Shown here one piece after another: positions 40,975-49,830 of a DNA stretch of 64,000 nucleotides (position 1 is the stretch's first letter; the number at the start of each line of letters is the position of its first letter). The notes under the pieces were generated by a model. It was not told the DNA's origin and searched no databases. It saw nothing but the letters and a program-made list of their open reading frames with translations. The stretch spans positions 1 through 64,000 of the forward strand of contig JBOHHE010000422.1 in NCBI GenBank assembly GCA_050700355.1. Reading direction: 5' to 3'. Both the position numbers and the translations under genes were made by a program. The stretch is from GCA-003244245 sp050700355 (lineage in GTDB: Bacteria; Actinomycetota; Actinomycetes; Mycobacteriales; Pseudonocardiaceae).

Positions 40975-42363
40975 ATGAGGGATTCGATGAGTGCAAGCCC
41001 GCTTGCCGGTGTGCTTACCGAGCTGGGGTGGAAGCCCGAGGTTTTGGCTCGGCGGCTGAATGGTTTCGCCGTGCTGCACGGGCGTGGGGAGCAGATGCAC
41101 GCCAAGACGCCCTACAAGTGGTTGGGGGGTGTTCAGTCGCGTTCTCCGTGGGCTGCGCTGGCGGCGGCGTTGCTGAGCGACGAGTTGGGGCGGGTGGTGC
41201 TGCCGGCGGATCTGGGCTGGGAGGCTGACCGAGTAGAGCTGGTCTCGGCGATCAGTGGGCTGGTGCTGCCGTGGACGGTTGCCGGGAGCTTGCGCGCCAT
41301 CCGGGTCGTCAACGACGCTGTGAGCATGGAGCGGCGCATCTTTCTCACCCTGCTGGGTACCTCAGCCACCGCGCCCGCTCACGAGTGGTTGATCGCCCAT
41401 CCCGAGGACGCCGTCGTCCTCTCTCGCTCCTCGTCCGGTTCGCTGGTGCCGGTAACAAGGGTCGACTGTCTGGACGACATCGCCGGGCAGCTGAGCCGAA
41501 TGGACGATCAGGGCGGCGGCGGCTCACTGCTGTCGCTCATTCGTGCCTGCCTCCGGCACGTTGTCGAGTTGCTGGATCAGGGCCGCTACACCGACACAGT
41601 GGGGAAGCGGCTGCACGCCACCGCCGCCGAGTTGATGCGACTGGCAGGGTGGTCGGCGTGGGAGGGTGGGCATCACCCGCAGGCGCAGCGGTACTGGGTC
41701 AGTGCGCTACATGCCGCGCACGCCGCAGGGGACCGGGCGGTGGGCGCCAATGTGGTGGGACTTATGTCCTTACAGGCTCTGGAGTTGGGGCAGATCCGTG
41801 AGTCGGTCACGCTGGCCGAAACTGCCCGAGCTGGCTATTCGGGCGCCGCACCCCGGGTTACCGCGCTGCTCGACCTGCGCGCGGCCGAGGCCCACGCCCG
41901 GGACCGGGCGGTCACCGACTGCCGCCGCGCCCTGGACAGCGCGTTCAACCGCCTCAGCGACCCTCCGTCCTCCTCGGGCGAGCCGGACTGGTGCTACTGG
42001 GTTGACGAGCCTCTGGCCCATGCTTTTGCCGGCAGCTGCTACCTGGACTTGGGGGACTGCGGCCAGGCCCGGCTGCACCTGAGTACCGCGCTGCGCCTGC
42101 AGAATCCCAGCTATGCGCGCGACGGCGCGTTTCGTCGTATCCGGCTGGCCAACACCTACCTGCGCCAGGATCGGCCCGAGGTCGATCATGCCGTCGCCCT
42201 GGCCACCCGTGCCGTGGAGACCCTCACCGGCGAGGTCGACTCCGCCTATGTCGCCGGGCAGCTCGCCCAGTTCATCGGACGGCTCGCCCCCTACCGGCGG
42301 CGCCCCACCGTCCGTCAGCTCACCGACCAGGCTGCCGGGTTCCTCGCCAAGTCCGGGTTCTGA
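40975..42363 (+). CDS. TPR-containing regulator-like protein
   Basis: The protein (462 residues) begins with a short region that may be a degenerate HTH (SPLAGVLTELGWKPEVLARRLN, then KTPYKWLGGVQSRSPWAALAAAL). The rest is alpha-helical TPR-like repeats, for example EGGHHPQAQRYWVSALHAAH, GQIRESVTLAETARAGYSG and FAGSCYLDLGDCGQARLHLS. The layout resembles actinomycete NsdA-like regulators. No catalytic motif is seen. ATG at 40975 or 40987 could be the start. It ends the accessory island before rimO. Confidence 0.68.
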   Translation: MRDSMSASPLAGVLTELGWKPEVLARRLNGFAVLHGRGEQMHAKTPYKWLGGVQSRSPWAALAAALLSDELGRVVLPADLGWEADRVELVSAISGLVLPWTVAGSLRAIRVVNDAVSMERRIFLTLLGTSATAPAHEWLIAHPEDAVVLSRSSSGSLVPVTRVDCLDDIAGQLSRMDDQGGGGSLLSLIRACLRHVVELLDQGRYTDTVGKRLHATAAELMRLAGWSAWEGGHHPQAQRYWVSALHAAHAAGDRAVGANVVGLMSLQALELGQIRESVTLAETARAGYSGAAPRVTALLDLRAAEAHARDRAVTDCRRALDSAFNRLSDPPSSSGEPDWCYWVDEPLAHAFAGSCYLDLGDCGQARLHLSTALRLQNPSYARDGAFRRIRLANTYLRQDRPEVDHAVALATRAVETLTGEVDSAYVAGQLAQFIGRLAPYRRRPTVRQLTDQAAGFLAKSGF

Positions 42364-42437
42364 AGTGACCGCTTTCGGGCGAGCGGCGGCGAACCGTTCT
42401 GCTGGGCCAATGCAACGTCCCGGTATTCAGGGCCGGT

Positions 42438-42443
42438 TACGCT
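42438..42443 (+). promoter_or_regulatory. Candidate -10 box for leaderless rimO
   Basis: TACGCT ends 7 nt before the ATG at 42451. Confidence 0.5.
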
Positions 42444-42450
42444 GAGGTTC

Positions 42451-43905
42451 ATGCCCTCCCCTCCTCGTTTGCCGCGCGCCACAGTGCTCACCCTGGGGTG
42501 TGCCCGTAATGAGGTCGACTCCGAGGAGCTGGCCGGGCGCCTAACGGCGGACGGCTGGGAGCTGGTCGACGCCGACGGTGCCGAGGCGGACGTCGTGGTG
42601 GTGAACACCTGCGGTTTCGTCGCGGCCGCGAAGAAGGACTCGATTGACACGGTGCTGGCCGCCGCTGACACCGGGGCCAAGGTGGTGGCGGTGGGTTGCC
42701 TCGCCGAGCGGTATGGCACGGAGCTGGCGCAGACTCTGCCCGAGGCCGACGCGGTGCTGGGCTTCGACGCCTATCCGGAGCTGGGCGGGCGGCTGCGCGA
42801 CGTGCTGGCCGGGCGGGACGTGCCTGCCCACCGGCCGGTGGACCGCCGCACTCTGCTGCCGATCACCCCGGCGGCCCGGCCCGCCGCGCTCGCCGCCGGG
42901 CCCGCGCTCCCCGGCCATGGCTGGGGTCCCCGCGTGCCACGTCGCCGGTTGGACGACTCCCCGGTGGCTCCGTTGAAGATCGCATCCGGTTGCGATCGGC
43001 GCTGTGCTTTCTGCGCGATTCCCTCCTTCCGCGGCGCCTTCGTGTCGCGCCCGGCCGATGAGGTACTGGCCGAGGCGGCGTGGCTGGCCGGCACGGGAGC
43101 GCGCGAGCTGGTGCTGGTCAGCGAGAACTCCACGTCCTACGGTAAGGACCTGGGCCGGGCGGGGGCGCTGGAGGAGCTGCTGCGCCGGTTGGCCGCCCTG
43201 CCCGGCATCGTGCGCATCCGGGTGTCCTACTTGCAGCCTGCTGAGACGCGGCCTTCGTTGGTGGCCGCGATCACCGAGACCGCCGGGGTGGCCGACTACT
43301 TCGACCTGTCCTTCCAGCATGCGAGTGAGCCGGTGCTGCGCCGAATGCGTCGGTTCGGGTCACGGGAGTCATTCCTGGCGTTGCTCGATCAGGTCCGGCA
43401 ACGGGCGCCGCGAGCGGGAGCCCGTAGCAACGTGATCGTCGGGTTCCCGGGGGAGACCGAGGCCGATGTCGTTGAGCTGGAGCGTTTCCTGATCGAGGCG
43501 CGGCTGGATGCGGTGGGCGTGTTCGGCTACTCCGATGAGGAGGGCACCGAGGCAGCCGGACTCTCTGGGCAGCATGACGAGCACACCATTGCTGCGCGGG
43601 TGGCGCGGATCGGCGCGCTGGTCGAGCAGCTCACCTCGCAACGTGCCGAGGAACGGGTCGGGGAGCTGGTCGATGTGCTGGTGGAGGACATTTCCGAGGA
43701 CCCGGTTGGGCGGGCCGAGCACCAGGCGCCCGAGGTGGACGGCGAATGTGTATTCACCGGTCCCTTGGCCGCTTCGGTTGCGGTTGGCGACCTGGTGCGG
43801 TGCCGGGTGGTCGCGGCGCACGGCGTCGACCTGCTCGTGGAGCCGGTTGAGCTGGCGACCGAACTGCCGAGAAAACTGACTGCCCCGGATGGCGGCGCGC
43901 GGTGA
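42451..43905 (+). CDS. rimO: Ribosomal protein S12 methylthiotransferase RimO
   Basis: RimO is a radical-SAM enzyme that methylthiolates an aspartate of ribosomal protein S12. The N-terminal UPF0004 domain has LGCARNEVDSEELAG and VVNTCGFVAAAKKDS. The radical-SAM cluster cysteines are Cys181, Cys185 and Cys188 in GCDRRCAFCAIPSFRG. A C-terminal TRAM domain follows (about residues 395-465). Length 484. The pgsA gene overlaps the stop by 4 bp. Confidence 0.95.
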   Translation: MPSPPRLPRATVLTLGCARNEVDSEELAGRLTADGWELVDADGAEADVVVVNTCGFVAAAKKDSIDTVLAAADTGAKVVAVGCLAERYGTELAQTLPEADAVLGFDAYPELGGRLRDVLAGRDVPAHRPVDRRTLLPITPAARPAALAAGPALPGHGWGPRVPRRRLDDSPVAPLKIASGCDRRCAFCAIPSFRGAFVSRPADEVLAEAAWLAGTGARELVLVSENSTSYGKDLGRAGALEELLRRLAALPGIVRIRVSYLQPAETRPSLVAAITETAGVADYFDLSFQHASEPVLRRMRRFGSRESFLALLDQVRQRAPRAGARSNVIVGFPGETEADVVELERFLIEARLDAVGVFGYSDEEGTEAAGLSGQHDEHTIAARVARIGALVEQLTSQRAEERVGELVDVLVEDISEDPVGRAEHQAPEVDGECVFTGPLAASVAVGDLVRCRVVAAHGVDLLVEPVELATELPRKLTAPDGGAR

Positions 43906-44489
43906 ACCCGGGCTCGCCGCCCGCGGGAGCCCCCCGTTGGAACCCGGCCAATGTGCTGACCATGTTGCGGATGGTGCTGGTGCCGGTGTTCCTGCTCGCG
44001 CTGTTCGCCGAGGACGGCACAGACCCGTTGTGGCGGTCGATCGCAGCGTCGATCTTCGCTGTGGCCACGCTGACCGACCGGCTGGATGGTGACCTGGCGC
44101 GGCGGCGCGGGCAGGTCACCAACTTCGGCAAGATCGCCGACCCGATCGCCGATAAGGCACTCATCGGGTCCGCGTTGGTCAGCCTGAGCCTGCTCGGCGA
44201 GCTGCCCTGGTGGATCACCGTGCTGATCGTCTTCCGCGAGCTGGGTGTCACCGCGCTGCGCTTCTGGGTGTTGCGGCACGGCGTGATACCGGCAAGTCGG
44301 GGCGGAAAGGTCAAGGCTTTTGCGCAGGCCCTCGCGATCGGGCTCTATGTGCTTCCGTTACCCGCGGCGGTCGATCCGGTGCTGTGGGCGGTCATGGGCA
44401 TCGCGCTGGCGCTCACCGTCGTCACCGGAGTGGACTACGTGGTGCGGGCACTGCGGCTACGAGGCTCCGGAACCGTCGCGATACCCTGA
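43902..44489 (+). CDS. pgsA: CDP-alcohol phosphatidyltransferase PgsA
   Basis: The enzyme makes phosphatidylglycerophosphate from CDP-diacylglycerol. The CDP-alcohol motif is in DRLDGDLARRRGQ followed by GKIADPIADKALIG, with all aspartates in place. About five membrane helices fill the 195 residues. It is co-translated with rimO (GTGA overlap). The same order rimO-pgsA-clgR is found in mycobacteria and relatives. Confidence 0.93.
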   Translation: MNPGSPPAGAPRWNPANVLTMLRMVLVPVFLLALFAEDGTDPLWRSIAASIFAVATLTDRLDGDLARRRGQVTNFGKIADPIADKALIGSALVSLSLLGELPWWITVLIVFRELGVTALRFWVLRHGVIPASRGGKVKAFAQALAIGLYVLPLPAAVDPVLWAVMGIALALTVVTGVDYVVRALRLRGSGTVAIP

Positions 44490-44613
44490 ATCGGCCGGAA
44501 TTCGAAGCCTCGGGTGGTGTTCACCCAGGGCGGACGCCGCTAGGTGCGGCACGTGGGTACCGTGGGTACGTAGTCGGTGCTCCATGCCCCGGCGGAACCG
44601 GGAGGGGTTGGCG

Positions 44614-44970
44614 ATGACGTTGCTGCGTGAGGCCATCGGCGAGCGGCTACGCCGGACGCGGACCACGCAGCGCCGCACGCTGCGCGAGGTGTCCCGGTCC
44701 GCCCAGGTCAGTCTCGGTTATCTCTCCGAGGTGGAGCGCGGCCGCAAGGAACCGTCCAGCGAACTGCTTGCGGCGATCTGTGAGGCGCTGGCCCTTCCAC
44801 TGGATGAGTTGCTGCGTCGAGTGGTCGTCGACCTCGGCCCGGTGCGCTTGCCGGAGGTACCCGAACTCGTTCCGGCCGAGCGGATCGGGCGGCCGGCCGA
44901 GCTACGCATCGCCCCCGCTCAGACCGCGCGAGTGGGCGTCCCTCGCGCGATGGTGGGAGCTGCTGCCTGA
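44614..44970 (+). CDS. clgR: XRE family regulator ClgR
   Basis: ClgR activates clp protease and psp genes during envelope stress in actinobacteria. The 118-residue protein has the HTH in TLREVSRSAQVSLGYLSEVERGRKEPSSELL (about residues 22-52 in two motifs). It ends in VGAAA, resembling the short Ala-rich tails through which ClgR itself is degraded by Clp. ATG at 44614 follows GGAGGGG at good spacing. The pspA gene follows, matching the clgR-pspA-pspM stress unit. Confidence 0.92.
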   Translation: MTLLREAIGERLRRTRTTQRRTLREVSRSAQVSLGYLSEVERGRKEPSSELLAAICEALALPLDELLRRVVVDLGPVRLPEVPELVPAERIGRPAELRIAPAQTARVGVPRAMVGAAA

Positions 44971-45082
44971 TACGGGTGGAAAGCGCTGCCCCGCACCTGA
45001 CACGATGAGGTCAGCACGCGGCGTCCGCATGATGGGTGAGGCACGCTGCGCCCGAACTCGGCACGAGGAGGCGGCGAAGGAG

Positions 45083-45907
45083 ATGGCCAATCCGTTCGTG
45101 AAGGCCTGGAAATACTTCATGGCGTCGTTCTCGTCCAAGATTGACGAACACGCGGATCCGAAGGTGCAGCTCCAACAGGCTATCGAGGACGCGCAGCGGC
45201 AACATCAGGCCTTGGCCCAGCAGGCTGCCGCCGTCATCGGTAACCAGCGGCAACTGGAGATGAAGCTCAACCGCCAACTCGGTGAGATCGAGCGGTTGCA
45301 GTCCTCGGTGCGCCAGGCACTGGTGCTTTCCGACGAAGCGCGGGGCAAGGGGGACATGGTCAAGGCGCAGGAGTACGAGCGCACTGCGGAAACGTTCGCT
45401 ACCCAGCTGGTGACAACTGAGCAGTCCGTTGAGGATCTCAAGACCCTGCATGACCAGTCCCTGCAGGCTGCGGGACAGGCCAAACAGGCGGTGGAACGCA
45501 ATTCGACGGTGCTCCAGCAGAAGATCGCGGAGCGCACCAAGCTGCTTTCCCAGCTGGAACAGGCGAAGATGCAAGAGAAGGTGTCCGCCTCGTTGCGTTC
45601 GATGACGGAGCTGGCCGCACCGGGCAACACGCCCTCCCTGGATGAGGTGCGGGACAAGATTGAACGTCGGTACGCCAATGCCATCGGCTCCGCCGAGCTG
45701 GCTCAGAGTTCGGTGCAGGGTCGGATGCTCGAGGTACAGCAGTCGACGTTGGACATGGCGGGGCACTCCCGGCTGGAACAGATTCGCGCCTCGATGCGCG
45801 GAACGCCGATCGCCGGCGAAGTGACCGCCGGCCAGCCCGCCGCGCCGCAGCCTGCTGCACCTCAGCAGGCCCAGCCCCAGAGCCAGCCGCAACCGGGGCA
45901 GAACTGA
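45083..45907 (+). CDS. pspA: Phage shock protein A (PspA/IM30)
   Basis: PspA stabilises stressed membranes and, in mycobacteria, restrains ClgR. The protein is 274 residues of amphipathic N-terminal helix (NPFVKAWKYFMASFSSKIDE) and long coiled coil through about residue 230. A Gln/Pro/Ala-rich tail of about 28 residues follows, unlike the shorter enterobacterial protein. ATG at 45083 was chosen from the conserved N-terminus and a GAGGAGG at 45065-45071. Confidence 0.94.
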   Translation: MANPFVKAWKYFMASFSSKIDEHADPKVQLQQAIEDAQRQHQALAQQAAAVIGNQRQLEMKLNRQLGEIERLQSSVRQALVLSDEARGKGDMVKAQEYERTAETFATQLVTTEQSVEDLKTLHDQSLQAAGQAKQAVERNSTVLQQKIAERTKLLSQLEQAKMQEKVSASLRSMTELAAPGNTPSLDEVRDKIERRYANAIGSAELAQSSVQGRMLEVQQSTLDMAGHSRLEQIRASMRGTPIAGEVTAGQPAAPQPAAPQQAQPQSQPQPGQN

Positions 45908-45923
45908 TCGAGGAGCAATTCGG

Positions 45924-46706
45924 GTGTCACGCAGGCCGCTTACCGCAGAGCTGATGGAGCTGGTAGGCCAGCAGGCTCGCCGCGTGGTCGCCGCGGTGCG
46001 CGATCCACGGGCGAAAGCGCTGCGCCGCAGACGCCGGGCCCGCCGCGCGATCGTGTTGCGTTCCGGGGTCACCTTGGCTGCGGGCGCGGTTACTGTTGTG
46101 ATCGGCTCGAGTGCTGCGGTAGAGCTTTCCGAAATAGCAGCCGGATCCATGACCGTTGCCGCGGCTCTCGGGGCTGGAATGGCTGGGGCACGGTTGGTGC
46201 GGTTGTACCGCATCCCGTTGCCACCACCACAGGAGGCACCCGTCGCTGCGCTGCCACCGCTGGATTCCGCGGCTCGGGAGCCGATGGTTCGGCTGGCGGC
46301 CGCGGAGGCCGGCCTCGCCGACCTGCTTGCCGTGCTGGAGCGGCCTCGCCACGGAATTGCGGTGGTTCCGCCGGAGGCTCTGGAGTCCCCTCGGGCGGCG
46401 CTCGCCGAGGCTTCCGCGCAACTACGTGGTACGGCCGAGGCGCTTCGCGCCGTGGAGCGAGCAGCGGCCAGCGATGCGGCGACTGATATGGCTACCGGAC
46501 CGAGTCCCCGACTGGCCGATGCGGTGGTCGCGTTGCGCCGTCAGCTCGACGAGGGGGTGGACGAGGTCTGTGGGCTGGTCACCGCAGCAGGTGCGGTGGT
46601 GATGGCAGCGGACCCCGAGAACCGGTCGGCAGCGCTGGCCGACGCCACTGACCGGCTTATCGGGCTCGCTGCGGGATTGCGTGAGCTGCCACCGCAGGTT
46701 TCCTGA
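45924..46706 (+). CDS. pspM: PspM-like membrane protein
   Basis: The 260-residue protein starts with RRPLTAELMELVGQQARRVV and a very basic stretch, then two hydrophobic helices (about residues 42-90), and a helical cytoplasmic domain. Position 16 bp after pspA and this layout match PspM of the mycobacterial clgR-pspA-pspM-pspN operon, which anchors PspA at the membrane. Sequence identity cannot be judged here; the call rests on context and topology. Confidence 0.78.
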   Translation: MSRRPLTAELMELVGQQARRVVAAVRDPRAKALRRRRRARRAIVLRSGVTLAAGAVTVVIGSSAAVELSEIAAGSMTVAAALGAGMAGARLVRLYRIPLPPPQEAPVAALPPLDSAAREPMVRLAAAEAGLADLLAVLERPRHGIAVVPPEALESPRAALAEASAQLRGTAEALRAVERAAASDAATDMATGPSPRLADAVVALRRQLDEGVDEVCGLVTAAGAVVMAADPENRSAALADATDRLIGLAAGLRELPPQVS

Positions 46707-46726
46707 TTTGCCCTTCACCTCACCGA

Positions 46727-47548
46727 TCAGACGTTCGCCTCTTCAGCCGACGGTCGCCGTCTGAGCTGGGAGGTACGTAGCACCCTGGCGAGCAGGGCGT
46801 CGAAGGCGACCACCATGTCGTGCGCGCCGGGGGTACCCCAGTGCTGGATCGGCAGGCAAGCGCCTTGGGCGTGCTGCACGGCCGCGCGGTCCGGCAGCAC
46901 GGTGGGTAGCACCAGGGGTCCGAAAATCTCTCTGAGTTCATTGATCCGGTAAGCGTGCTCATGGGAGCGGATCCGGGCTCGGTTGACCACCACCCCCAGT
47001 GGTTGCAGATCGGGGTTGTGCTCGCGCTCGTTCTGCACCGCTTCAAAGGCGCGCTGAACACCGGTGACCGCGTAGATGGTCGGCTCGGTGACCAGCAATG
47101 CACGATCCGCCGCCACCAGCGCCGAGCGGGTGAGCTGGCCCAGCGAAGGTGGGCAGTCCAGTAGGACCAGCCGGTAGGGCACGGCGGATTGGTCGGGTGG
47201 ATCGGCGAGCTGGGACAGTGCCTTATCCAGCCCGCGCAGCCGGGTGGCGTCCGGGTCGGGCCGGTTGTGCGTCTCAACCTCCTCGGCACCGACCAGCACG
47301 TCCAGACCTTCGCCCCAGGCACTGGGCGCGATCGCGTCCCAGAGCACCGAGCGTTCCGGGTCGGCCAGCACATCGGCCAGTGTCGCGTCCGTTTCACCGG
47401 GCTCCAGGGTGGCGGTGGAGTTGCCCTGCGGATCGAGATCCACCACCAGGGTGCGGATCCGTCGCTGTAGGGCAGCCCCGGCGAGGCCGAGCACCACCGA
47501 GGTCTTGCCCACGCCACCCTTCAGGCTGAGCACCGCCACGCTTCGCAC
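46727..47548 (-). CDS. ParA/Soj family ATPase
   Basis: The 273-residue protein is a deviant Walker ATPase: LSLKGGVGKTSVVLGLAG (residues 8-25), VVDLDPQGNSTATL, and LLDCPPSLGQLTRSAL. Such proteins position chromosomes, plasmids or envelope complexes; no parB gene or parS site is adjacent. The GTG at 47548 follows a TAGGGT box by 6 nt. It is convergent to pspM and divergent from the methyltransferase. Confidence 0.9.
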   Translation of the reverse strand: MRSVAVLSLKGGVGKTSVVLGLAGAALQRRIRTLVVDLDPQGNSTATLEPGETDATLADVLADPERSVLWDAIAPSAWGEGLDVLVGAEEVETHNRPDPDATRLRGLDKALSQLADPPDQSAVPYRLVLLDCPPSLGQLTRSALVAADRALLVTEPTIYAVTGVQRAFEAVQNEREHNPDLQPLGVVVNRARIRSHEHAYRINELREIFGPLVLPTVLPDRAAVQHAQGACLPIQHWGTPGAHDMVVAFDALLARVLRTSQLRRRPSAEEANV

Positions 47549-47554
47549 CTGTGC

Positions 47555-47560
47555 ACCCTA
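47555..47560 (-). promoter_or_regulatory. Candidate -10 box for leaderless ParA gene
   Basis: On the minus strand TAGGGT ends 6 nt before the GTG at 47548. Confidence 0.5.
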
Positions 47561-47610
47561 TTGGTGTCGCGCCTTCCGTCCCACAGGAGTGCCCCAGCCG
47601 GACCCACCTC

Positions 47611-47616
47611 TAGGGT
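47611..47616 (+). promoter_or_regulatory. Candidate -10 box for leaderless methyltransferase gene
   Basis: TAGGGT ends 7 nt before the ATG at 47624 and mirrors the box of the divergent ParA gene. Confidence 0.5.
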
Positions 47617-47623
47617 GCTGTGT

Positions 47624-48349
47624 ATGCGAGCCCCGGCCGTTCTTCGAGCGCTCGAGGTGGAGGTCGCCGGGGCACGACGGCGGTTGGGAGTTCCACCCCG
47701 GGTGCTGGACGTGGGCGGAGGCAGCGGCGTCTGGGCGGTGCCGCTGGCTCGTTCCGGCTGCGTGGTGACAGTTGTCGATCCCAGCCCCAACGCCCTGGCC
47801 ACGTTGCACCGCAGGGCTACCGAGTCCGGGGTGCAGCACTTGGTGAGCTCAGTACAGGGCGATGTCGACTCATTGGCCGACACAGTCCGGCCGGCCAGTG
47901 CCGATCTGGTGCTCGCCCACGGAGTACTCGAGGTTGTTGAGGACGCCGAGGTGGCGGCTCGCTCGCTGGCGGCTGCGACGGCCGCCGGCGGCGTGGTCTC
48001 GATCCTGGTGGCCAACCGGTATGCGGCAGTGCTGGTGCGGGCGCTTGCCGGTCGGGTGGGTGAGGCCTGCCGAATACTCGACGATCCGCACGGTCGGCTC
48101 GGCGCTGCCGATCCGCTGTTGCGGCGCTTCGACATCGACGGCCTCACCATGCTGCTGACGGGCAGTGGGCTGGTCGTCGAGCTGATTCAGGGCGACGGGG
48201 TGGTCGCCGATCTCGTGTCGAACGCCGTGTTGGAGGCCCATTCCGGAGCCGCCGATCAGCTCGTCGGACTGGAACTGTCCGCCGCCGGGCGGCCTCCGCT
48301 GCGGGATGTCGCCAGCCGCCTGCACGCCTTGGCCCGTCGCTCGGATTGA
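47624..48349 (+). CDS. SAM-dependent methyltransferase
   Basis: A class I methyltransferase of 241 residues. Motif I is VLDVGGGSGVWAVPLA (about residues 27-42), the ribose-binding acid is in VTVVDPSP, and ADLVLAHGVLEVVED is the post-II region. It resembles Bioc/UbiE-type small-molecule enzymes; the substrate is unknown. It is divergent from the ParA gene and lies directly upstream of dinB. Confidence 0.87.
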   Translation: MRAPAVLRALEVEVAGARRRLGVPPRVLDVGGGSGVWAVPLARSGCVVTVVDPSPNALATLHRRATESGVQHLVSSVQGDVDSLADTVRPASADLVLAHGVLEVVEDAEVAARSLAAATAAGGVVSILVANRYAAVLVRALAGRVGEACRILDDPHGRLGAADPLLRRFDIDGLTMLLTGSGLVVELIQGDGVVADLVSNAVLEAHSGAADQLVGLELSAAGRPPLRDVASRLHALARRSD

Positions 48350-48359
48350 GCCGTACCTG

Positions 48360-48382
48360 TAGGATATCGAACTGGTGTTCGA
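48360..48382 (+). promoter_or_regulatory. dinB promoter with LexA (SOS) box
   Basis: TAGGAT (48360-48365) is a candidate -10. Directly after it TCGAAC-TGGT-GTTCGA (48367-48382) is a perfect inverted repeat matching the Gram-positive/actinobacterial LexA box CGAAC-N4-GTTCG. A repressor bound there would cover the transcription start. dinB should therefore be SOS-induced. Confidence 0.88.
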
Positions 48383-48384
48383 TT

Positions 48385-48422
48385 TCGGAGGGTGCTATGG
48401 GTCTCGGAGGGTGCTATGGGTC
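48385..48422 (+). repeat. 19-bp tandem duplication of the dinB ribosome site and start
   Basis: Two identical 19-bp copies (48385-48403, 48404-48422) each hold GGAGG and ATGGGTC. Since 19 is not a multiple of three, the first ATG (48397) is out of frame and opens an 11-codon ORF that stops at 48430-48432, past the true ATG at 48416. Confidence 0.97.
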
Positions 48423-49678
48423 GCAGTGTTGACCTGCTTCGACGCGATATGGCTGCCGGGCGTCCTGACGATCGAGGCTGCACCGTGCTGCACGTTGATA
48501 TGGACGCGTTCTATGCGTCGGTCGAGCTCCGGAGGCATCCGGAGCTAACCGGCCGCCCGGTCGTGGTAGCCGGGGGCAGCGCTGTGACCGGGAACCGGGG
48601 AGTCGTGCTCTCGGCCAGCTACGAGGCGCGGGCGTTCGGGGTGCGCTCGGCGATGCCGGTCGCCTGGGCCCGCCGGTTATGTCCGGAAGCGGAGTTCGTG
48701 CCGCCGCATTTTCCCAGCTACGCCGAGGTGTCCCGCGGTGTGATGGCACTTTTTCGGGAGATCACACCGCTGGTCGAGCCGCTGAGTCTGGACGAGGCGT
48801 TCCTCGACGTGCGGGGAGCGCTGCGCAGGCTGGGGATGGGCCCCGCCGGGATCGGGGAATGGATCCGGGGGCAAGTCTATGACGTCCACCGGGTGACCTG
48901 CTCGGTGGGTGTGGCCCCGAGCAAGTTCCTGGCCAAGCTGGCTTCCGGGCTCGCCAAACCGGACGGGTTGCTCGTGGTTCCCACCGACGGCGTCTTCGTG
49001 TTCCTGCATCCGCTGCCGGTCTCGGCACTGTGGGGAGTGGGGCAGCGCACTGCGGAAACGCTGCACCGGTTGGGTTGTCGCACCGTCGCCGATGTGGCGA
49101 GTACCTCGCTGCCCGTATTACGCCGTGCGGTGGGCGCAGCGGTGGCCGAGCACCTGCACAAGTTGGCGCACGGCCGCGACGATCGGCGAGTTGTGCCCGA
49201 CGCGCCAGAGAAATCCGTCGGAGCAGAACAGACGTTCGCTCAGGACGTGGTCGATCGGGAGGCGCTGCGTCGTGAGCTGCTGCGACTGTCCGAGCGTACG
49301 ACCGCGGCGCTGCGCAGCCGTGGCTTACGTGGCAGAACCATCGCCGTGAAGGTCAGATTTTCGGATTTCACCACCATCACCCGTGCTCGGACGCTAGCCA
49401 ACCCCACCGATACCGGACAGGAGGTCTTCGGAATAGCGGCCGGGTTGTTCGAACATCACGTGCCGCTCGGGGCCGCGATCCGGCTGCTCGGCGTGCGGGT
49501 GGAGCAGTTGGTCGGTGGGGTTGTGGCTGAGCAGCTCACCTTGCACGGGGAGCAGGCGAACTGGTCGGACGCAGAGCGGGCCGCGGATGCGGCGCGGTCC
49601 CGATTCGGCAGTACTGCGGTGCGCCCCGCCGCTCTGTTGGACGGCCCCGGGGGGAGCGGCGCCTCGCATGCACCCTGA
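48416..49678 (+). CDS. dinB: DNA polymerase IV (DinB)
   Basis: A Y-family translesion polymerase. Catalytic acids are in VLHVDMDAFYASVELRRHP (about residues 22-40) and EPLSLDEAFLDVRG (about 120-133). The steric/sugar and HhH parts follow (CSVGVAPSKFLAKLASGLAKPDG, then ALWGVGQRTAETLHRLG), and a little-finger domain near 240-345. There is no clear C-terminal beta-clamp motif in the last 60 residues. Length 420. The start is the second of two duplicated ATGs; the promoter carries a LexA box. Confidence 0.95.
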   Translation: MGRSVDLLRRDMAAGRPDDRGCTVLHVDMDAFYASVELRRHPELTGRPVVVAGGSAVTGNRGVVLSASYEARAFGVRSAMPVAWARRLCPEAEFVPPHFPSYAEVSRGVMALFREITPLVEPLSLDEAFLDVRGALRRLGMGPAGIGEWIRGQVYDVHRVTCSVGVAPSKFLAKLASGLAKPDGLLVVPTDGVFVFLHPLPVSALWGVGQRTAETLHRLGCRTVADVASTSLPVLRRAVGAAVAEHLHKLAHGRDDRRVVPDAPEKSVGAEQTFAQDVVDREALRRELLRLSERTTAALRSRGLRGRTIAVKVRFSDFTTITRARTLANPTDTGQEVFGIAAGLFEHHVPLGAAIRLLGVRVEQLVGGVVAEQLTLHGEQANWSDAERAADAARSRFGSTAVRPAALLDGPGGSGASHAP

Positions 49679-49830
49679 AACGGGTACGCAGAGCGGGTAG
49701 TCGTCATCGTCGCGGGATCGTATCCTCGACACTGAGAGCCCACCGCGGGCGCCTGCCTGATCCAGAGACTATCGTCGGGACTGGCCACCTGCATCCGCCA
49801 TCAACATCCGGAGTGCCGGAGGAGGATTCG

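Noticed and set aside
40574..40978. 134-codon plus-strand frame in the noncoding stretch
   Set aside because: No similarity recognised, no ribosome site and irregular composition; left as unassigned sequence.
46720..47517. Second minus-strand frame across the ParA gene
   Set aside because: Trp/Pro/Ser-rich with no motif, while the other frame gives a clear ParA ATPase.
48397..48432. 11-codon ORF before dinB as a real gene
   Set aside because: It comes from a 19-bp duplication of the dinB start; treated as a decoy, not a gene.
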